Notes: generated by a model not told the origin, from the letters alone. Shown: positions 1 to 10,767, counted from the stretch's first letter. The stretch: 64,000 bases of DNA from Aquarana catesbeiana (GCF_042186555.1 NC_133326.1:589572574-589636573); one strand, 5' to 3'. Numbers and translations: made by a program.

Positions 1-1002
1 TTCTTATCTCTCTGGGATAAACTAAAAACCAAATATCAGTTACAATCTCCACACAATCCTCTCCTTTCTTTTATCAGAAATCCGGCCTTTTATCCGGCAT
101 GGATCTACCCAAATTCTTTTAAAGCTTGGACAACATCAGGCATTCAGACACTAAATGACTTCATAGCATCTAAATCATTCCTTTCATTCCCATCGCTTAG
201 AGAAAAATATGATCTACCAAACTCTGAGATATTTAGATATCTCCAAATCAAAAATTTCTATACACCATTCCTAAAGGGGGATACATCATTATCCCAATTA
301 TCCATTTTTGAATCAATCTGTACAAAAGATCCATTTGCTAAAGGTACAATTTCATCACTTTATAATCAATTATATGGAGTAGCAAATCTTAATAGACCCT
401 CTTACGTTCAGAGGTGGGAGGAGGACCTGGGACGAACTTTAGAAGACACGGACTGGTCTAATATATGGCTCACATCTAAGTCATCTTCACCCAACATCTT
501 GGCACTGGAGACAAATTATAAAGTCCTAACTCGCTGGTATCTTGTACCCGCTAGAGTGGCAAAATATTCACCTAATACCTCAGCTCTTTGTTTTCGAGGA
601 TGCCCAGAAATAGGCACATATTTACACATATGGTGGACGTGCCCAGTAATCCAAACCTTCTGGAAGGAAGTCTTCATGATTGCATGTAAAATATTTAAAA
701 AAATAATACAACCAGATCCATATTTAACTTTACTTAATCTAAAACCGGAATGGTTAACACTCTCTCAATTCAAACTTATGATCCAACTAATAACGGCTGC
801 AAAACAAACAGTGGCCAAGGCATGGAAATCTCCTACATTGGTACTAGCAGAAACAATTCACAGAATGAATAATACAATGTCCCATGCTAAGATGGTAGCC
901 ATCGATCAAAATCAAATTCCAAAATTTGAAAAACTTTGGCATCCTTGGATAAAACAACAGTTCCTGTCAAATTTCAATGACTCTGTCCTGTTGCCATGGT
1001 AA
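1..1002 (+). pseudogene. L1-type LINE ORF2 C-terminal fragment (cut by the left window edge)
   Basis: Frame 1 is open from the first base to a TAA at 1000-1002, about 333 codons, so the gene continues beyond the left edge. At 589-642 there is a cysteine motif of spacing CX3CX7HX4C (CFRGC, then YLH, then WWTC), which is the conserved C-terminal motif of L1-clade ORF2 proteins. ORF2 carries the endonuclease and reverse transcriptase that copy the LINE into a nicked target; neither catalytic domain lies inside the window. The product ends about 120 residues after the motif, a normal L1-like ending, so the 3' end of the ORF looks natural. No frameshift or stop is visible in this part. Whether the upstream part is intact cannot be judged here. 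Confidence 0.82.
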
Positions 1003-1446
1003 CAGATTAAATGACTTACAGAGACACCCATTCTAAGGCTTCAAAGAGAACTAAAAAGAATAATAAACTGACGAGTGGGACAACCTTGTGGACCATACCT
1101 CTACCTTTCAACCCTTTTTCTTCTTTCTCTTTCCTTTTCTCCACCTTACGATTAAAGCTCATTATCAGAATTTATTTGACTTATATACACTCTACTTGTA
1201 AACAATATGTATAGTAGGTATAAATCATTTAAATACCTACAAAAGTAACTAAGGAAATGATATATATCTTTAATTTAGGTTTACGTGAACCCAATGTTTA
1301 ATATTTGAAATTTCATGATATTTACCTATATAAACCCTACTGTAAAACAATGAGCTTACTTTATAGATCCTTGTAAACTTACTTTATGTATCTTTATGTA
1401 TCTTTATAACATTGTATACTCAATAAACTTCTTTTGACAAGGAGAA
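1003..1446 (+). mobile_element. LINE 3' untranslated tail
   Basis: Non-coding AT-rich sequence follows the ORF2 stop. An AATAAA signal lies at 1422-1427, about 20 bases before a short TG run at 1447-1457 where the element probably ends. There is no long poly(A) tract. Nothing else is recognised between 1447 and 1544. Confidence 0.6.
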
Positions 1447-1544
1447 GTGTGTGTGTGAATATGAGCATCAAAACTACTTAATTCTTGTCACATTATAAAG
1501 AAGAAGAGAGTGCGCTGTATTAAACCATTTTGAACATTGCAGCG

Positions 1545-1842
1545 TGACGAAAGTGCTGTATCCATTCCGAAAGCTACGTTTACCAGAACGAGCTGTCCCG
1601 TGTCGGAATTTCTTCTGAGCATGCGTGGCACTTTGTGCGTCAGAACAGGCCACACACGGTCGGAATTGACGCGATCGGATTTTGTTGTCGGAAAATTTTA
1701 TCTCCTGCTGTCCAACTTTGTGTGTCGGAAAATCCGATAGAAAATGTCCAATGGAGCCCACACACGGTCGGAATTTCCGACAACACGCTCCGATCGGACA
1801 ATGTCCATCGGAAAATCCGACCGTGTGTACGGGGCATTACAC
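1545..1842. repeat. Short interspersed element rich in CGATCGGA and TCGGAA motifs
   Basis: The block contains several direct and inverted copies of short words (CACACACGGTCGGAATT near 1651 and 1760, CGATCGGA near 1674 and 1791, TCGGAAAATCCGA near 1726 and 1808) and ends with CCGTGTGTACGGGGC near 1835. Its inverted-repeat-rich, non-coding make-up fits a miniature DNA transposon. I cannot see a matching left terminus, so it may be truncated. Overlapping small ORFs on both strands are by-products of the repeats. Confidence 0.5.
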
Positions 1843-1869
1843 AATAGCAGCAGATTATTATGAAAAGTT

Positions 1870-2470
1870 AAGTTGAACTGTAGCTTGCTTCACTATTGTT
1901 CTGCTGCTGTGCTTATGCTTAATTGCAGACCAGCTAAGATTGACTGTTTTCTGAAATGATTCAGTGTGTGTGTCTCTCTGCTAGCAAATTGTAAGTGAAA
2001 GTAAGTTGGCTGTACGTGTGTACTTAGTTCTAGCTAATTTACTGCTCCTCCTCTTTGGTTACAATCAGCCAATAACATTTACTGTATCATCATTATTTTT
2101 ATTTTACTTCCCCCCACCCAATTCCAGCAGCAATCTTTTCTCTCTATGTCGAATGTTTTCTCTCTATGTTGAATCTTTTCTCTCTATGTCGGATCTTTTC
2201 TCTCTATTTAGAATAATCTTGGACTAATAGAGCTAAGGTTAGGCACATTCAACCACAGATTCAATGGACACAGATTGTTAGTGTCAGCATCATGTCGAAT
2301 CTCCTATCTATATCGAACTGTTGTCACAACGAAAATGAAATTAAAGCATTTGTTTATGTTGGATCTTTCGTTTTTCGGATTCTGCATTTTCATTATCGTT
2401 TGTTAAAACGATAGCGAAAATACCTGAAATTCAGACAAAAATGCATTAGGACGAAAACGAATGCAAACGT
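1870..2470 (-). mobile_element. Fragment of hAT-2 leader region
   Basis: This matches 28465-29080 in the same orientation over most of its length: the GCTTGCTTCACT start, the CTAGCAAAT-GTAAGTGAAA stretch, the run of TCTCTCTATGTCGAATC units and the CGAAAACGAATGCA end. In the second copy this segment lies immediately upstream of the hAT-2 transposase ORFs on the minus strand. Here no transposase follows; the left side is cut at about 1860. Like the second copy it abuts the 51-bp satellite directly. Confidence 0.65.
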
Positions 2471-2474
2471 CTAC

Positions 2475-4085
2475 AGTGTGCACCACCAGAAAAGTATTAG
2501 AAACTCTACACACTGTATTAGATACTTTGTACACCACCTGCACTGTATTAGAAACTGTACACATTGTATTAGATACTGTGTACACCACCAGAAAAGTAGT
2601 AAAAAATTTACACACTGTATTAGATACCGTGTACACTGCCTGCACCGTATTAGAAACTGTGCAACGGCTGCACTGTATTCTATACTGTGTACAAAACCAG
2701 AAGTGTATTTGAAACTGTACACACTGTATTAGATGTTGTGTACACCACCTGAAGTGTATTAGAAACTGTACACATTGTATTAGATACTGTGTACACCACC
2801 AAAAAAGTAGTAGAAACTGTACACACTGTATTAGATACTGTGTACACTGCCTGCATTGTATTAGAAACTGTACAACGGCTGCTCTGTATTCTATACTGTG
2901 TACACCACCAGAAGTGTATTACAAACTGTACAAACTGTATTTGATACTGTGTACACCACCTGAAGTGTATTAGAAACTATACACACTGTATTAGATACTG
3001 TGTACACCACCAGAAAAGTAGTAGAAACTGTACACACTGTATTAGATACTGTGTACACCGCCTACACTGTATTAGAAACCCTACAACAGCTGCACTGTAT
3101 TGTATAATGTGTACACCACCAGAAGTGTATTAGAAACTGTACATAATAAATTAGATACTGTGTACACCACCAGAAAAGTAGTATAAACTGTACACACTGT
3201 ATTAGATACTGTGAACACCACCAGAAAACTAGTAGAAACTGTACACACTGTATTCTATACTTTGTACACTGCCTGCACTGTATTAGAAACTGTACAACGT
3301 CTGCACTGTATTCTATACTGTGTACACCACCAAAAGTGTATTTTAAACTGTACACACTGTATTAGATATTGTGTAAACCACCTGAAGTGTATTAGAAACT
3401 GTACACATTGTATTAGATACTGTGTACACCACAAGAAAAGTAGTAGAAACTGTACACATTGTATTAGATATTGTGTACACCGTCTGAAGTGTATTAGAAA
3501 CTGTACACACTGTATAAGAAAATGTGTACACCACCTGCACTGTATTAGAAACTGTACACACTGTATTAGACACTGTGTACATTGCTCAAAGTGCATTAGA
3601 AACTGTACACACTATATTAGATACTGTGAACACCACCAGAAAAGTAGTAGAAACTGTACACACTGTATTAGATACTGTGCACACTGCCTGCATTGTATTA
3701 GAACCTGTACAATGGCTGCACTGTATTCTATACTGTGTACACCACCAGAATTGTATTAGAAACTGTACACACTGTATTTGATACTGTGTACACCACCTGA
3801 AGTGTATTAGAAACTGTACACACTGTATTAGATACTGTGTACACCACCAGAAAAGTAGTAGAAACTGTACACACTGTATTAGATACTGTGTACACCACCT
3901 GCACTGTATTAGAAACTGTATAATGGCTGCACTGTATTGTATACTGTGTACACCACCAGAAGTGTATTAGAAACTGTACACACTAAATTAGATACTGTGT
4001 ACACCACCAGAAAAGTAGTAGAAACTGTACACACTGTATTAGATACTGTGTACACCGCCTGAAGTGTATTAGAAACTGCAAATTT
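2475..4085. repeat. 51-bp satellite, block 1
   Basis: About 31 tandem monomers of roughly 51 bp. Each has two half-units, TGTATTAGATACTGTGTACA and TGTATTAGAAACTGTACA, separated by variable CACC-rich linkers. The self-complementary words GTGTACAC and TGTACA recur. A diverged monomer beginning GGCTGCACTGTATTCTATAC recurs at about 2664, 2876, 3081, 3297, 3712 and 3923, giving a higher-order period near 205-215 bp (four monomers). The monomer length is divisible by three and mostly stop-free, so long ORFs appear in several frames; I do not regard these as coding. Confidence 0.9.
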
Positions 4086-4473
4086 TGTATTTAAAAAAAA
4101 CACACAAACATACAGTTCATTAATAAAAACATATTTACACAAAAATAAACAACTACTAAACAAAAACAAGCATGCTTACATCAGCAAGTAAAGAAAACCG
4201 TTTCCTGACAATATTACATAGAAAGAAACATATTTTAATGACAACTACAAACCCCGAACCTCAACTTAAACACAATCCAGGCTAAGAAACATTTTGAGAT
4301 TTAATCGCCATCAGGATGTGATTCCAAAACCCCCCCATTAACCCCTCCCCCCACATCATTCGCCCCCAACTTCCACATCATTCACCTGACTTCCACATCA
4401 TTTACCTTGCATTCTGCAACAGCCACCCTCATGCCCTTCCCACCTCCCCCTCCACCATCATCCAATCCATCCC

Positions 4474-4830
4474 TCACTCCACCCGCACTTTTGCTACGCC
4501 GAGCAGGAGGGTTGGCACCGCCATACACGTTGGTTCAGCACCCTCCGCTGCCTTCACTACACTAGGAGAAACAATAGGTGCAGACACAGACTTGACAACC
4601 ACACTTTCTAACACTGACTGGGAGACCACAGACTGGGGGGACATTGACACCACAGAGGGCCTCACAGACACAGATTCTGACGGGACAGAGACACTAGGAT
4701 CCCCTGGTACAACCTCCACCAGCCCAGACTCTTCTCTATCCAGACAGAAAAATTCCTCCACTAACGCTGGCTTATTGTGCAAAGCATCAGGGCACCGCCT
4801 ATAAGGGTGACCAACCTTATCACATAGTTT
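4474..4830 (-). pseudogene. ZCCHC3-like protein, zinc-knuckle and C-terminal tail
   Basis: Reading from about 4830 downwards, the frame begins with a partial zinc knuckle, CDKVGHPYRRC (spacing CX4HX4C), and continues through PDALHNKPALVEEFF into a low-complexity Ser/Val/Pro tail ending at 4474. The CX2C half of the knuckle is missing because an unrelated repeat begins at about 4835. In ZCCHC3-type proteins the CCHC knuckles bind nucleic acid and follow a folded N-terminal domain; that domain is found about 1.5 kb upstream on the same strand at 6335-6547. I infer that the two parts were one gene before the insertion. Confidence is moderate for the family and low for any function. Confidence 0.5.
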
Positions 4831-4834
4831 AGTA

Positions 4835-5870
4835 GAGATATTCCTGCGCTATCGAATATGGAGATGGCTAAGGGTGGAACAGCTGCATGCACCTATTAGG
4901 ATAAACACCTGACCTAAGTAAATATTGTATGGATGGGTGGTGCAGCGCTAATCCTATATGTAAACCTCTGGTGGCTTAAAATTGGGTCATATTAAAGTAG
5001 ACTCAAGTGCGTATAAATAATCTGGAAAAAACAGTGACGTGTACTTACAAGTGATGTATCTCAAAAAAATAAATAAAATAAAAATGTGGATATAAACAAA
5101 ATATCAGCCTTAGGTCATCATTTCAATACCTAATTCACCATAAATGACCATACCAGTGTCTGGTTCAACATAAGTGAGAAAACTTCTTACAATAAAGTGC
5201 AACGTGAATGTTACTAATTAATTAGCAATTCAAAGTAAGCAAAGTGCATTGTGCAAAACACTGTGCAGCTTAAATAACTACATCACATATTGATTTATAG
5301 TGTTAGACAACAGACATTTCATATAAAGTGTAAATGCGCAAAAAAACTCCAAACTATATGATTAAAATATTAGTGAATGTCCCAAAAAATTCTGATGCAT
5401 TAAAAAGAAAAAATCACACAAAAAAACACACAAAAAAACGTCCTTATTCTTGATGAAATCTGTGATAGTAAAGTGCTGGCATGCGCATGTGGCAGTTAAA
5501 GTGCCTGGTGACTCAAAAACTCATGCAGCTTCGTGTGCAAACACTACAGTGGGTAGTGGCCCCTTACCTCAAAGTAATGGGGCAACAGCTTATGACCAAA
5601 CAGGTTCTTTATCTCTTCCACCTAGGGGCTCCTGCGCATTCCTCACCGTCCAGGGGTAAGGTTCCCTTAGATGTGATGCAAGATGGTATTTATAAATAAA
5701 GCAGAGTAGAAAAGACCCCAATAGTGTAATTCTGTTTTCATAAGTACTGGTTTATTAGGTAAAGAAAACAGGTACTCACATTGGTAAATAAATGATACAA
5801 TGTTTGTATCCGACGAGCGGCGAGCTCGTAACCTTCTCTCAGTGTGTCCAGCCTATCCCGTCCCCGGACC
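4835..5870. repeat. Unclassified interspersed repeat inside the ZCCHC3-like element
   Basis: An AT-rich non-coding block that separates the two halves of the ZCCHC3-like frame. Short ORFs at 5450-5699 have no recognisable domain. I see no clear terminal inverted repeats or tail, so the class is open. It is called a repeat because it interrupts an otherwise continuous reading frame. Confidence 0.35.
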
Positions 5871-5877
5871 TCCTCTG

Positions 5878-6290
5878 TAGCGCAAAATATGCAACCTGTA
5901 GAATTTTTTAAACGTCGCCTATGGAGATTTTTGAGGGTAAAAGTTTGACGCTATTCCACGAGCGGGCGCAATTTTCAAGCATGACATGTTGGGTATCAAT
6001 TTACTTGGCGTAACATTATATTTCACAATATAAAAAAAAATTGGGATAACTTTACTGTTTTATTTTTTTATTCAAAAAAAGTGAATTTTTTCCAAAAAAA
6101 GTGCGCTTATAAGACCGCTGCGCAAATACGGTGCAAAAAAAAGTATTGCAATGACCGCCATTGTATTCTCTAGGGTGTTAGAAGAAAAACCATATATAAT
6201 GTTTGGGGGTTCTAAGTCATTTTCTAGCAGAAAAACCTGTTTTAAACATGTAAACACCTAAAATCCAAAACGAGGCTGGTCTTAAAGTGG
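5878..6290 (-). mobile_element. Truncated piggyBac-type miniature element
   Basis: The right end reads AAGTGG followed by TTAA at 6291-6294, the reverse complement of the left end of the element at 56500. Internal landmarks are shared with 56500-56960 in inverted orientation: CCTATGGAGATTTTTGAGGG, GGGCGCAATTTT, GCGCAAATACGGTG and TTTGGGGGTTCTAAGT. The left end is missing after the CCTCCTCTGTAG landmark at about 5870. Non-coding. Confidence 0.65.
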
Positions 6291-6334
6291 TTAATCAAGC
6301 GCTGACGTGAGACAACTTTGGGAAACAAGCCCCT

Positions 6335-7578
6335 TCAGTCCGGCTTGTCCCTATATACATGCTCAACCCGCTCCCAAAACAGATCTAGCGACTCTGGATG
6401 CACAAATGATAAATCATATTCATAGGAACCAGCCAGACTGATAAGCGCATAAATATCCTCTGCCTTAAATTCCATGGCTAGGATCTTATCCACAACCACC
6501 CTCCTGATAGGTGGAATATCTTCTCCCTCCCACCTGAGCTGTACCACATTCCTGCATTTAATGGAAGAAGGTGCGTTAGGTGAAAATCACACAACAGGCT
6601 CCCTTCCACCAGCAGCAGCATGACTTTGTCCCAACACAGCCTTAGCATAGTTCATAACTGGGACAGATGACACATTAACTGGCTGCATAGGAACCTCTGA
6701 AATCTGGTTTGTCATGCGACATTGCTGCTCTGCATTTTCGATGTTCATGCGACATTCCTGCTCTGCACTGTTAATGTCCATGTGGGACTCCTCACAGTCA
6801 GCAGAAACTTCTCAGTCTGGATACATGCCTGCATTCCCATGATCTTCATCTGATGGGTTGGTGCCACTCAAGGGAGATTCCATTTCTATAATGGTCTGCA
6901 GCAATCTGCCATTTTCCTCAACCTCCTCCTGAGATGACCCAGGCTGCTGGGGAGGGAGTGTGGCAGATACTGACTCGGGTGAAACAGATCCTGAGACAGG
7001 GGTAGTACTGGGGCCACCATGTGAAGCCACTTCCATACCCCCATCCATACTGTCGCCATTACTGCGGCATCCACCCTCTGGCTGGTACTGGCACAGGCAC
7101 TCTCCTTCATCTGTTGGCATCTCTCCTCATTCTCACACTTTTCTTTTAACACACCAGTGTTTTCCTTCAAAGAAGCAACCAACTTCTCCTGCTTTCTCAG
7201 TGCCTCTTCCAAAGACTTCAGCTTGGAGACTTCCCTCTTACTATTCCCAGACTTACTTTGCAGAGATTTCTTTTTCTTGAGATCTTCTGTCATGACAGAA
7301 AGTTTCTGTTCCTCTTTAGAAATGCGGCGAAGTCTGTTCACCACTCTATCCTGGAGGACTGGTAAGGACTCCTCTTGCATAGGGACAAGCCCAGGATCCA
7401 TTGCAGCTTGAGCACATGGAGTAGGCCTCAGTGCCTCTGGAGAGCCTCCACCTTCATCTCCCCCCACCCACTGCATGGGGGCTGGGGGAGAAGCCTGCAG
7501 GACAAGCCCAGGCTTGATGTTTCCTCTAGCTGAGATCCCAGCAGACTGAGCCAACAGCACCCTGCAAAACAGCACCAC
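6335..7578 (-). pseudogene. ZCCHC3-like protein, N-terminal and central region, frameshifted
   Basis: On the minus strand a 230-codon ORF (7578-6886) starts with a Pro/Gly-rich stretch and then a Lys/Glu-rich probable coiled coil (about residues 75-150, ISKEEQKLSVMTEDLKKKKS). Coding then shifts frame to 6812-7120 (acidic, Ser/Pro/Gln-rich), to 6587-6781, and to 6335-6547. The last piece contains VQLRWEGEDIPPIRRVVVD and AEDIYALISLAG, which resemble the conserved domain that precedes the CCHC fingers in ZCCHC3-like proteins. It ends at a stop after EHVYRDKPD; the zinc-knuckle part is displaced to 4474-4830. At least two frameshifts make this a decayed copy. In frogs such ORFs are abundant and transposon-like, so I treat it as an element protein and not as the host ZCCHC3 gene. 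Confidence 0.55.
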
Positions 7579-7648
7579 CTAGTGGAGAAGCTCCTCTGGT
7601 ACAGAGACTGATGTGACTGGCTGAGTGATCTCTGTATTAGAAACTGTA

Positions 7649-7656
7649 CACACTAT
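7649..7656. repeat. Left 8-bp target duplication of hAT copy C (CACACTAT)
   Basis: CACACTAT directly precedes the TAGGGATGAGC terminus and is repeated exactly at 10131-10138 after the other end. The satellite consensus here is CACACTGTAT, so both flanks share the same non-consensus base, which supports a true duplication. Confidence 0.85.
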
Positions 7657-8639
7657 TAGGGATGAGCCGAACACCCCCCGGTTCGGTTCGCATCAGAACA
7701 TGCGAACAGGCAAAAAATTTGTTCAAACACGCGAACACCGTTAAAGTCTATGGGACACGAACATGAATAATCAAAAGTGCTAATTTTAAAGGCTTATATG
7801 CAAGTTATTTCATAAAAAATGTTTGGGGACCTGGGTCCTGCCCCAGGGGACATGTATCAATGCAAGTTTTAAAAAGGGACTTTTTTCGGGAGCAGTGATT
7901 TTAATAATGCTTAAAGTAAAAACAATAAAATTGTAATATTCCTTTAAATTTCGTACCTGGGGGGGTGTCTATAGTATGCCTGTAAAGGGGCGCATGTTTC
8001 CCGTGTTTAGAACAGTCTGACAGCAAAATGACATTTCAAAGGAAAAAAAGTCATTTAAAACTACTGGCGGCTATAATGAATTGTCGGTCCAACAATACAC
8101 ATAAAAGTTCACTGATAAAAACTGCATGGGATTTCCCCACAGAGGGCCCGAACTAAAATTAAAAAAAATGCGTGGGGTCCCGCTAACATCCATACCAGGC
8201 CCTTCAGGTCTGGTATAGATATTAAGGGGAACCCCGTGCCAAAATTTTTAAAAAAATGGCGTGGGGTCCCCCCAAAAATCCATACCAGACTCTTATCCGA
8301 GCACGCAACCTGGCAGGCCGCAGGAAAAAAGGGGGGACAAGAGAGCACCCCCCCTCCTGAACTGTACCAGGCCACATGCCCTCAACATTGGGAGGGTGCT
8401 TTGAGGTAGCCCCCCAAAGCACCTTGTCCCCATGTTGATGGGGAGAAGGGCCTCATCCCCACAACCCTTGTCCGGTGGTTGTGGGGGTCTGCAGGTGGGG
8501 GGCTTATGAGAATCTGGAAGCTCCCTTTACCAGGGGACCCCAAGATCCCAGCCCCCCCCTGTGTAAATTGGTGATGGGGTACAAATGTACCCCTACCATT
8601 TCACAAAAAAAGTGTCAGAAACGTTAAAAAACACAAGAG

Positions 8640-8800
8640 ACGGTTTTTGACAAGTCCTTTATTAATTCCTTCTTCTTGCAGCTTCTTCTTCCATCTTCAT
8701 TCTTCTGGTGTTCTTTCGGTGTTCTTCTTCTTCCTCCATCTTCTTCTTCATCTTCTTCTCCATCTTCTTCTTCCTCCGCTCTTCTTATCCCGCATCTTCC
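8640..8800. repeat. CTT/TTC-rich low-complexity tract in the loop of hAT copy C
   Basis: A run of TTCTTCTTCCTCC-type repeats near the symmetry centre of the foldback element. It is non-coding; the Phe/Ser/Leu-rich ORFs across it are compositional. The 8881-9000 segment that follows is GC-rich and partly self-complementary (GGGTGGGGCCACCCC). Confidence 0.6.
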
Positions 8801-9184
8801 TCCAGGCTTCTTCTCCGCTCCGTCCGCACGATCCGCCTCAGTGTGAGTCTTCAGCTGTGTGACGCTTCATTTCTTCTGACATTTCTTATATAACGGAGGG
8901 TGGGGCCACCCCGTGACCCCGCCCTCCTCTGACACACGTAAGATTCACGGGACTTCCCTGAGTCTTTCCCCGTGTTGTCAGAGGGGACGGGGTCCTGTAA
9001 CCGGGTAACCTCATTGTGGAGATGAGGACCTTCTCCCCATCAACATAGGGATAAGGTGTTTTGGGGGGCTACCTCAAAGCACCCTCCCAATGTTGAGAGC
9101 ATGTGGCCTGGTACGGTTCAGGGTGGGGGGCGCTCTCTCGTCCCCCCCTCTTTTCCTGTGGCCTGCCAGGTTGCGTGCTCCGAT

Positions 9185-9600
9185 AAGGGTCTGGTATGGA
9201 TTTTTGGGGGGACCCCATGCCATTTCTTTTTAATTTTGGTGTGGAGTTCCCCTTAAAATTCATACCAGACCTAAAGGGTTTGGTATGGATTTTGAGGGGG
9301 ACCCCCACGCCATTTTTAAAAAAAAAATTGGTGCGGGGTTCCCCTTAATATCCTTACCAGACCTGAAGGGCCTGGTATGGATTTTGAGGGGGACCCCCAC
9401 ACCATTTTTAAAAAGAAATTTGGCGCGGGGTTCCCCTTAATATCCTTACCAGACCTGAAGGGCCTGGTATGGAATTTAGGGGGACCCCAACGCCATTTTT
9501 TTTTGTTTTGGCGCGGGGTTCCCCTTAATATCCATACCAGACCTGAAGGGCCTGGTATGGAATTTAGGGGACCCCACGCATTTTTTTTAAATCTTGGTTC
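9185..9600. repeat. Tandem repeat of about 90 bp in hAT copy C
   Basis: Four to five imperfect units, each with CCTGGTATGGATTTTGAGGG, GACCCC, a T/A-rich spacer, GCGGGGTTCCCCTTAATATCC and ACCAGACCTGAAGG. The left arm near 8140-8300 keeps about two units, so the arrays on the two arms differ in copy number. Confidence 0.75.
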
Positions 9601-10138
9601 GGGGTTCTCCTGTGGGGAAATCCCATGCCATTTTTATCAATGAACTTTTATGTGTATTGTCAGACCGACAATTCATTATAGCCGCGAGTAGTTTTCAATT
9701 ACTTTTTTCCTTTGAAATTTCATTTTGCTGTCAGACTGTTCTAAACATGGGAAACATGCACCCCTTTACAGGCATACTATAGACACCCCCCAGGTACGAA
9801 ATTTAAAGAAATATTACACTTTTATTGTTTCACTTTAAGCATTATTAAAATCACTGCTCCCGAAAAAACTGCCATTTTTAAAACTTCTTTTTGCATTGAT
9901 ACATGTCCCCTGGGGCAGGACCCAGGTCCCCCAAACACTTTTTATGACAATACCATGCACATAAGCTTTTAAAATTAGCACTTTTGATTTCTCCCATAGA
10001 CTTTTAAAGGGTGTTCCGCGGCTTTCGAATTTGCCGCAAACACTTCAAATTGTTCGCTGTTCGGTGAACTGGCGAACAGCGGATGTTCGAGTCAAACTCA
10101 TGTTCGACTCTAACTCGAAGCTCATCCCCACACACTAT

Positions 10139-10456
10139 ATTAGATACTGTGTACACCACCAGAAGTGTATTAGAAACTGTACACACTGTATTAGATACTG
10201 TGTACACCACCAGAAGTGTATTAGAAACTGTAAACACTGTATTAGATACTGTGTACACCACCAGAAACATAGTAGAAACTGTATACACTGTATTAGATAC
10301 TGTGAACACCACCATAAAAGTAGTAGAAACTGTACACACTGTATTAGATACTGTGTACACCGCCTGCACTGTATTAGAAACTGTACAATGGCTGCACTGT
10401 ATTGTATACTGTGTACACCACCAGAAGTGTATTAGAAACTGTACACACTGCATTAG
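10139..10456. repeat. 51-bp satellite, block 2 (between hAT copies C and A)
   Basis: About six monomers of the same 51-bp satellite as 2475-4085, in the same phase and orientation, including one GGCTGCACTGTATTG variant at about 10388. It is part of the original array, isolated by the insertion of hAT copy C on its left and copy A on its right. Confidence 0.9.
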
Positions 10457-10484
10457 ATACTGGGCAGGGATGAGCTTCGTGTTC

Positions 10485-10520
10485 GAGTCGAACCCATGTT
10501 CGACTCGAACATCGTCGATT
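10485..10520. promoter_or_regulatory. Subterminal inverted repeat of hAT copy A
   Basis: TGTTCGAGTCGAAC and GTTCGACTCGAACA form a 14-bp perfect inverted repeat separated by a few bases (CCAT region) just inside the left terminus. Copy B carries the equivalent at about 45580-45610. Subterminal palindromes of this type are commonly transposase binding sites in hAT elements; the binding role is inferred. Confidence 0.55.
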
Positions 10521-10624
10521 CACCCGTTTGCCGAATTGCGAACGATATGGGCCGTTCGCGCCAAATTCGTGTGGCGTGTCACGGCCCATAATTCACTGCA
10601 GCATCGCAGTGCATTCCTGGCTGA

Positions 10625-10767
10625 TGATTGGCCAAGCATGCACTATGACCCGCATGCTTGGCCAATCACAGCGCCATCTGAACAGAGAGCCATAATTGGC
10701 CAAAGCCAAGGAGGCTTTGGCCAATTATGGCTCAGGGGATTTAGTACACGCCCCACACTATATAAGG
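10625..10767 (+). promoter_or_regulatory. hAT copy A promoter: two CCAAT-containing palindromes and a TATA box
   Basis: A 17-bp perfect inverted repeat lies at 10625-10641 and 10652-10668 (core GATTGGCCAAGCATGC). A 21-bp perfect inverted repeat lies at 10687-10707 and 10713-10733 (core AATTGGCCAAAGCC), with a 5-bp loop. Every arm carries a CCAAT box (ATTGG or CCAAT). A TATA box, CTATATAAGG, follows at about 10758-10767, so transcription would start near 10790 and run rightwards through the tandem array into the transposase. The first palindrome and the TATA box are conserved in copy B (about 45320-45470, minus). A decayed version precedes the hAT-2 satellite block at 31421-31520. Confidence 0.7.

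Larger units (their letters stand above)
4090..7625 (-). mobile_element. ZCCHC3-like (gag/ORF1-like) element inserted in the satellite, with later insertions
   Basis: This block interrupts the satellite: the array stops after GTATTAGAAACTG at about 4077 and resumes with the same word at about 7634. On the minus strand it holds two separated parts of one ZCCHC3-like reading frame (6335-7578 and 4474-4830), split by a repeat (4835-5870) and a miniature-element fragment (5878-6290). The 4090-4473 stretch is C-rich, non-coding and presumably the 3' region. The matching flanking word is 13-14 bp, but it is also present in every satellite monomer, so it is weak evidence for a target duplication. 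The element class is uncertain; ORF1 of a Tx1-like LINE is one possibility. Confidence 0.5.
7657..10130 (-). mobile_element. hAT copy C, non-autonomous foldback derivative (2474 bp)
   Basis: The ends TAGGGATGAGC and GCTCATCCCCA match those of copies A and B, and an exact 8-bp duplication flanks the element. The left end has the 3'-type subterminal sequence (CCGAACACCCCCCGGTTCGG); the right end has the 5'-type TTCGACT/TCGAA words. The interior is a large inverted repeat: sequence from about 7770 to 8470 returns inverted at about 9010-10020, including the CCTCAAAGCACCCTCCCAATGTTG block at both 8390 and 9070. No transposase is encoded, so it would need the enzyme of a related copy. Mirror-image ORFs such as 8222-8422 (-) and 9056-9256 (+) are a consequence of the palindrome. 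Confidence 0.85.

Noticed and set aside
2475..4085. CRISPR-like repeat array
   Set aside because: Repeats run head to tail with degenerate linkers and no unique spacers of constant length, and the context is eukaryotic.
2403..4169. Long overlapping ORFs with repeated Cys/His-rich peptides (CTHCIRYCVHH) in the satellite
   Set aside because: The monomer is 51 bp, divisible by three and nearly stop-free, so ORFs appear in several frames and on both strands; no codon-level constraint is visible.
4077..7647. 13-14-bp duplication (GTATTAGAAACTG) around the ZCCHC3-like element as proof of retroposition
   Set aside because: The same word occurs in every satellite monomer, so a match at both borders is expected by chance; no poly(A) tail is seen.
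8647..8893. Phe/Ser/Leu-rich ORFs over the CTT tract
   Set aside because: They follow from low-complexity TTC/CTT sequence and would not be retained as genes.
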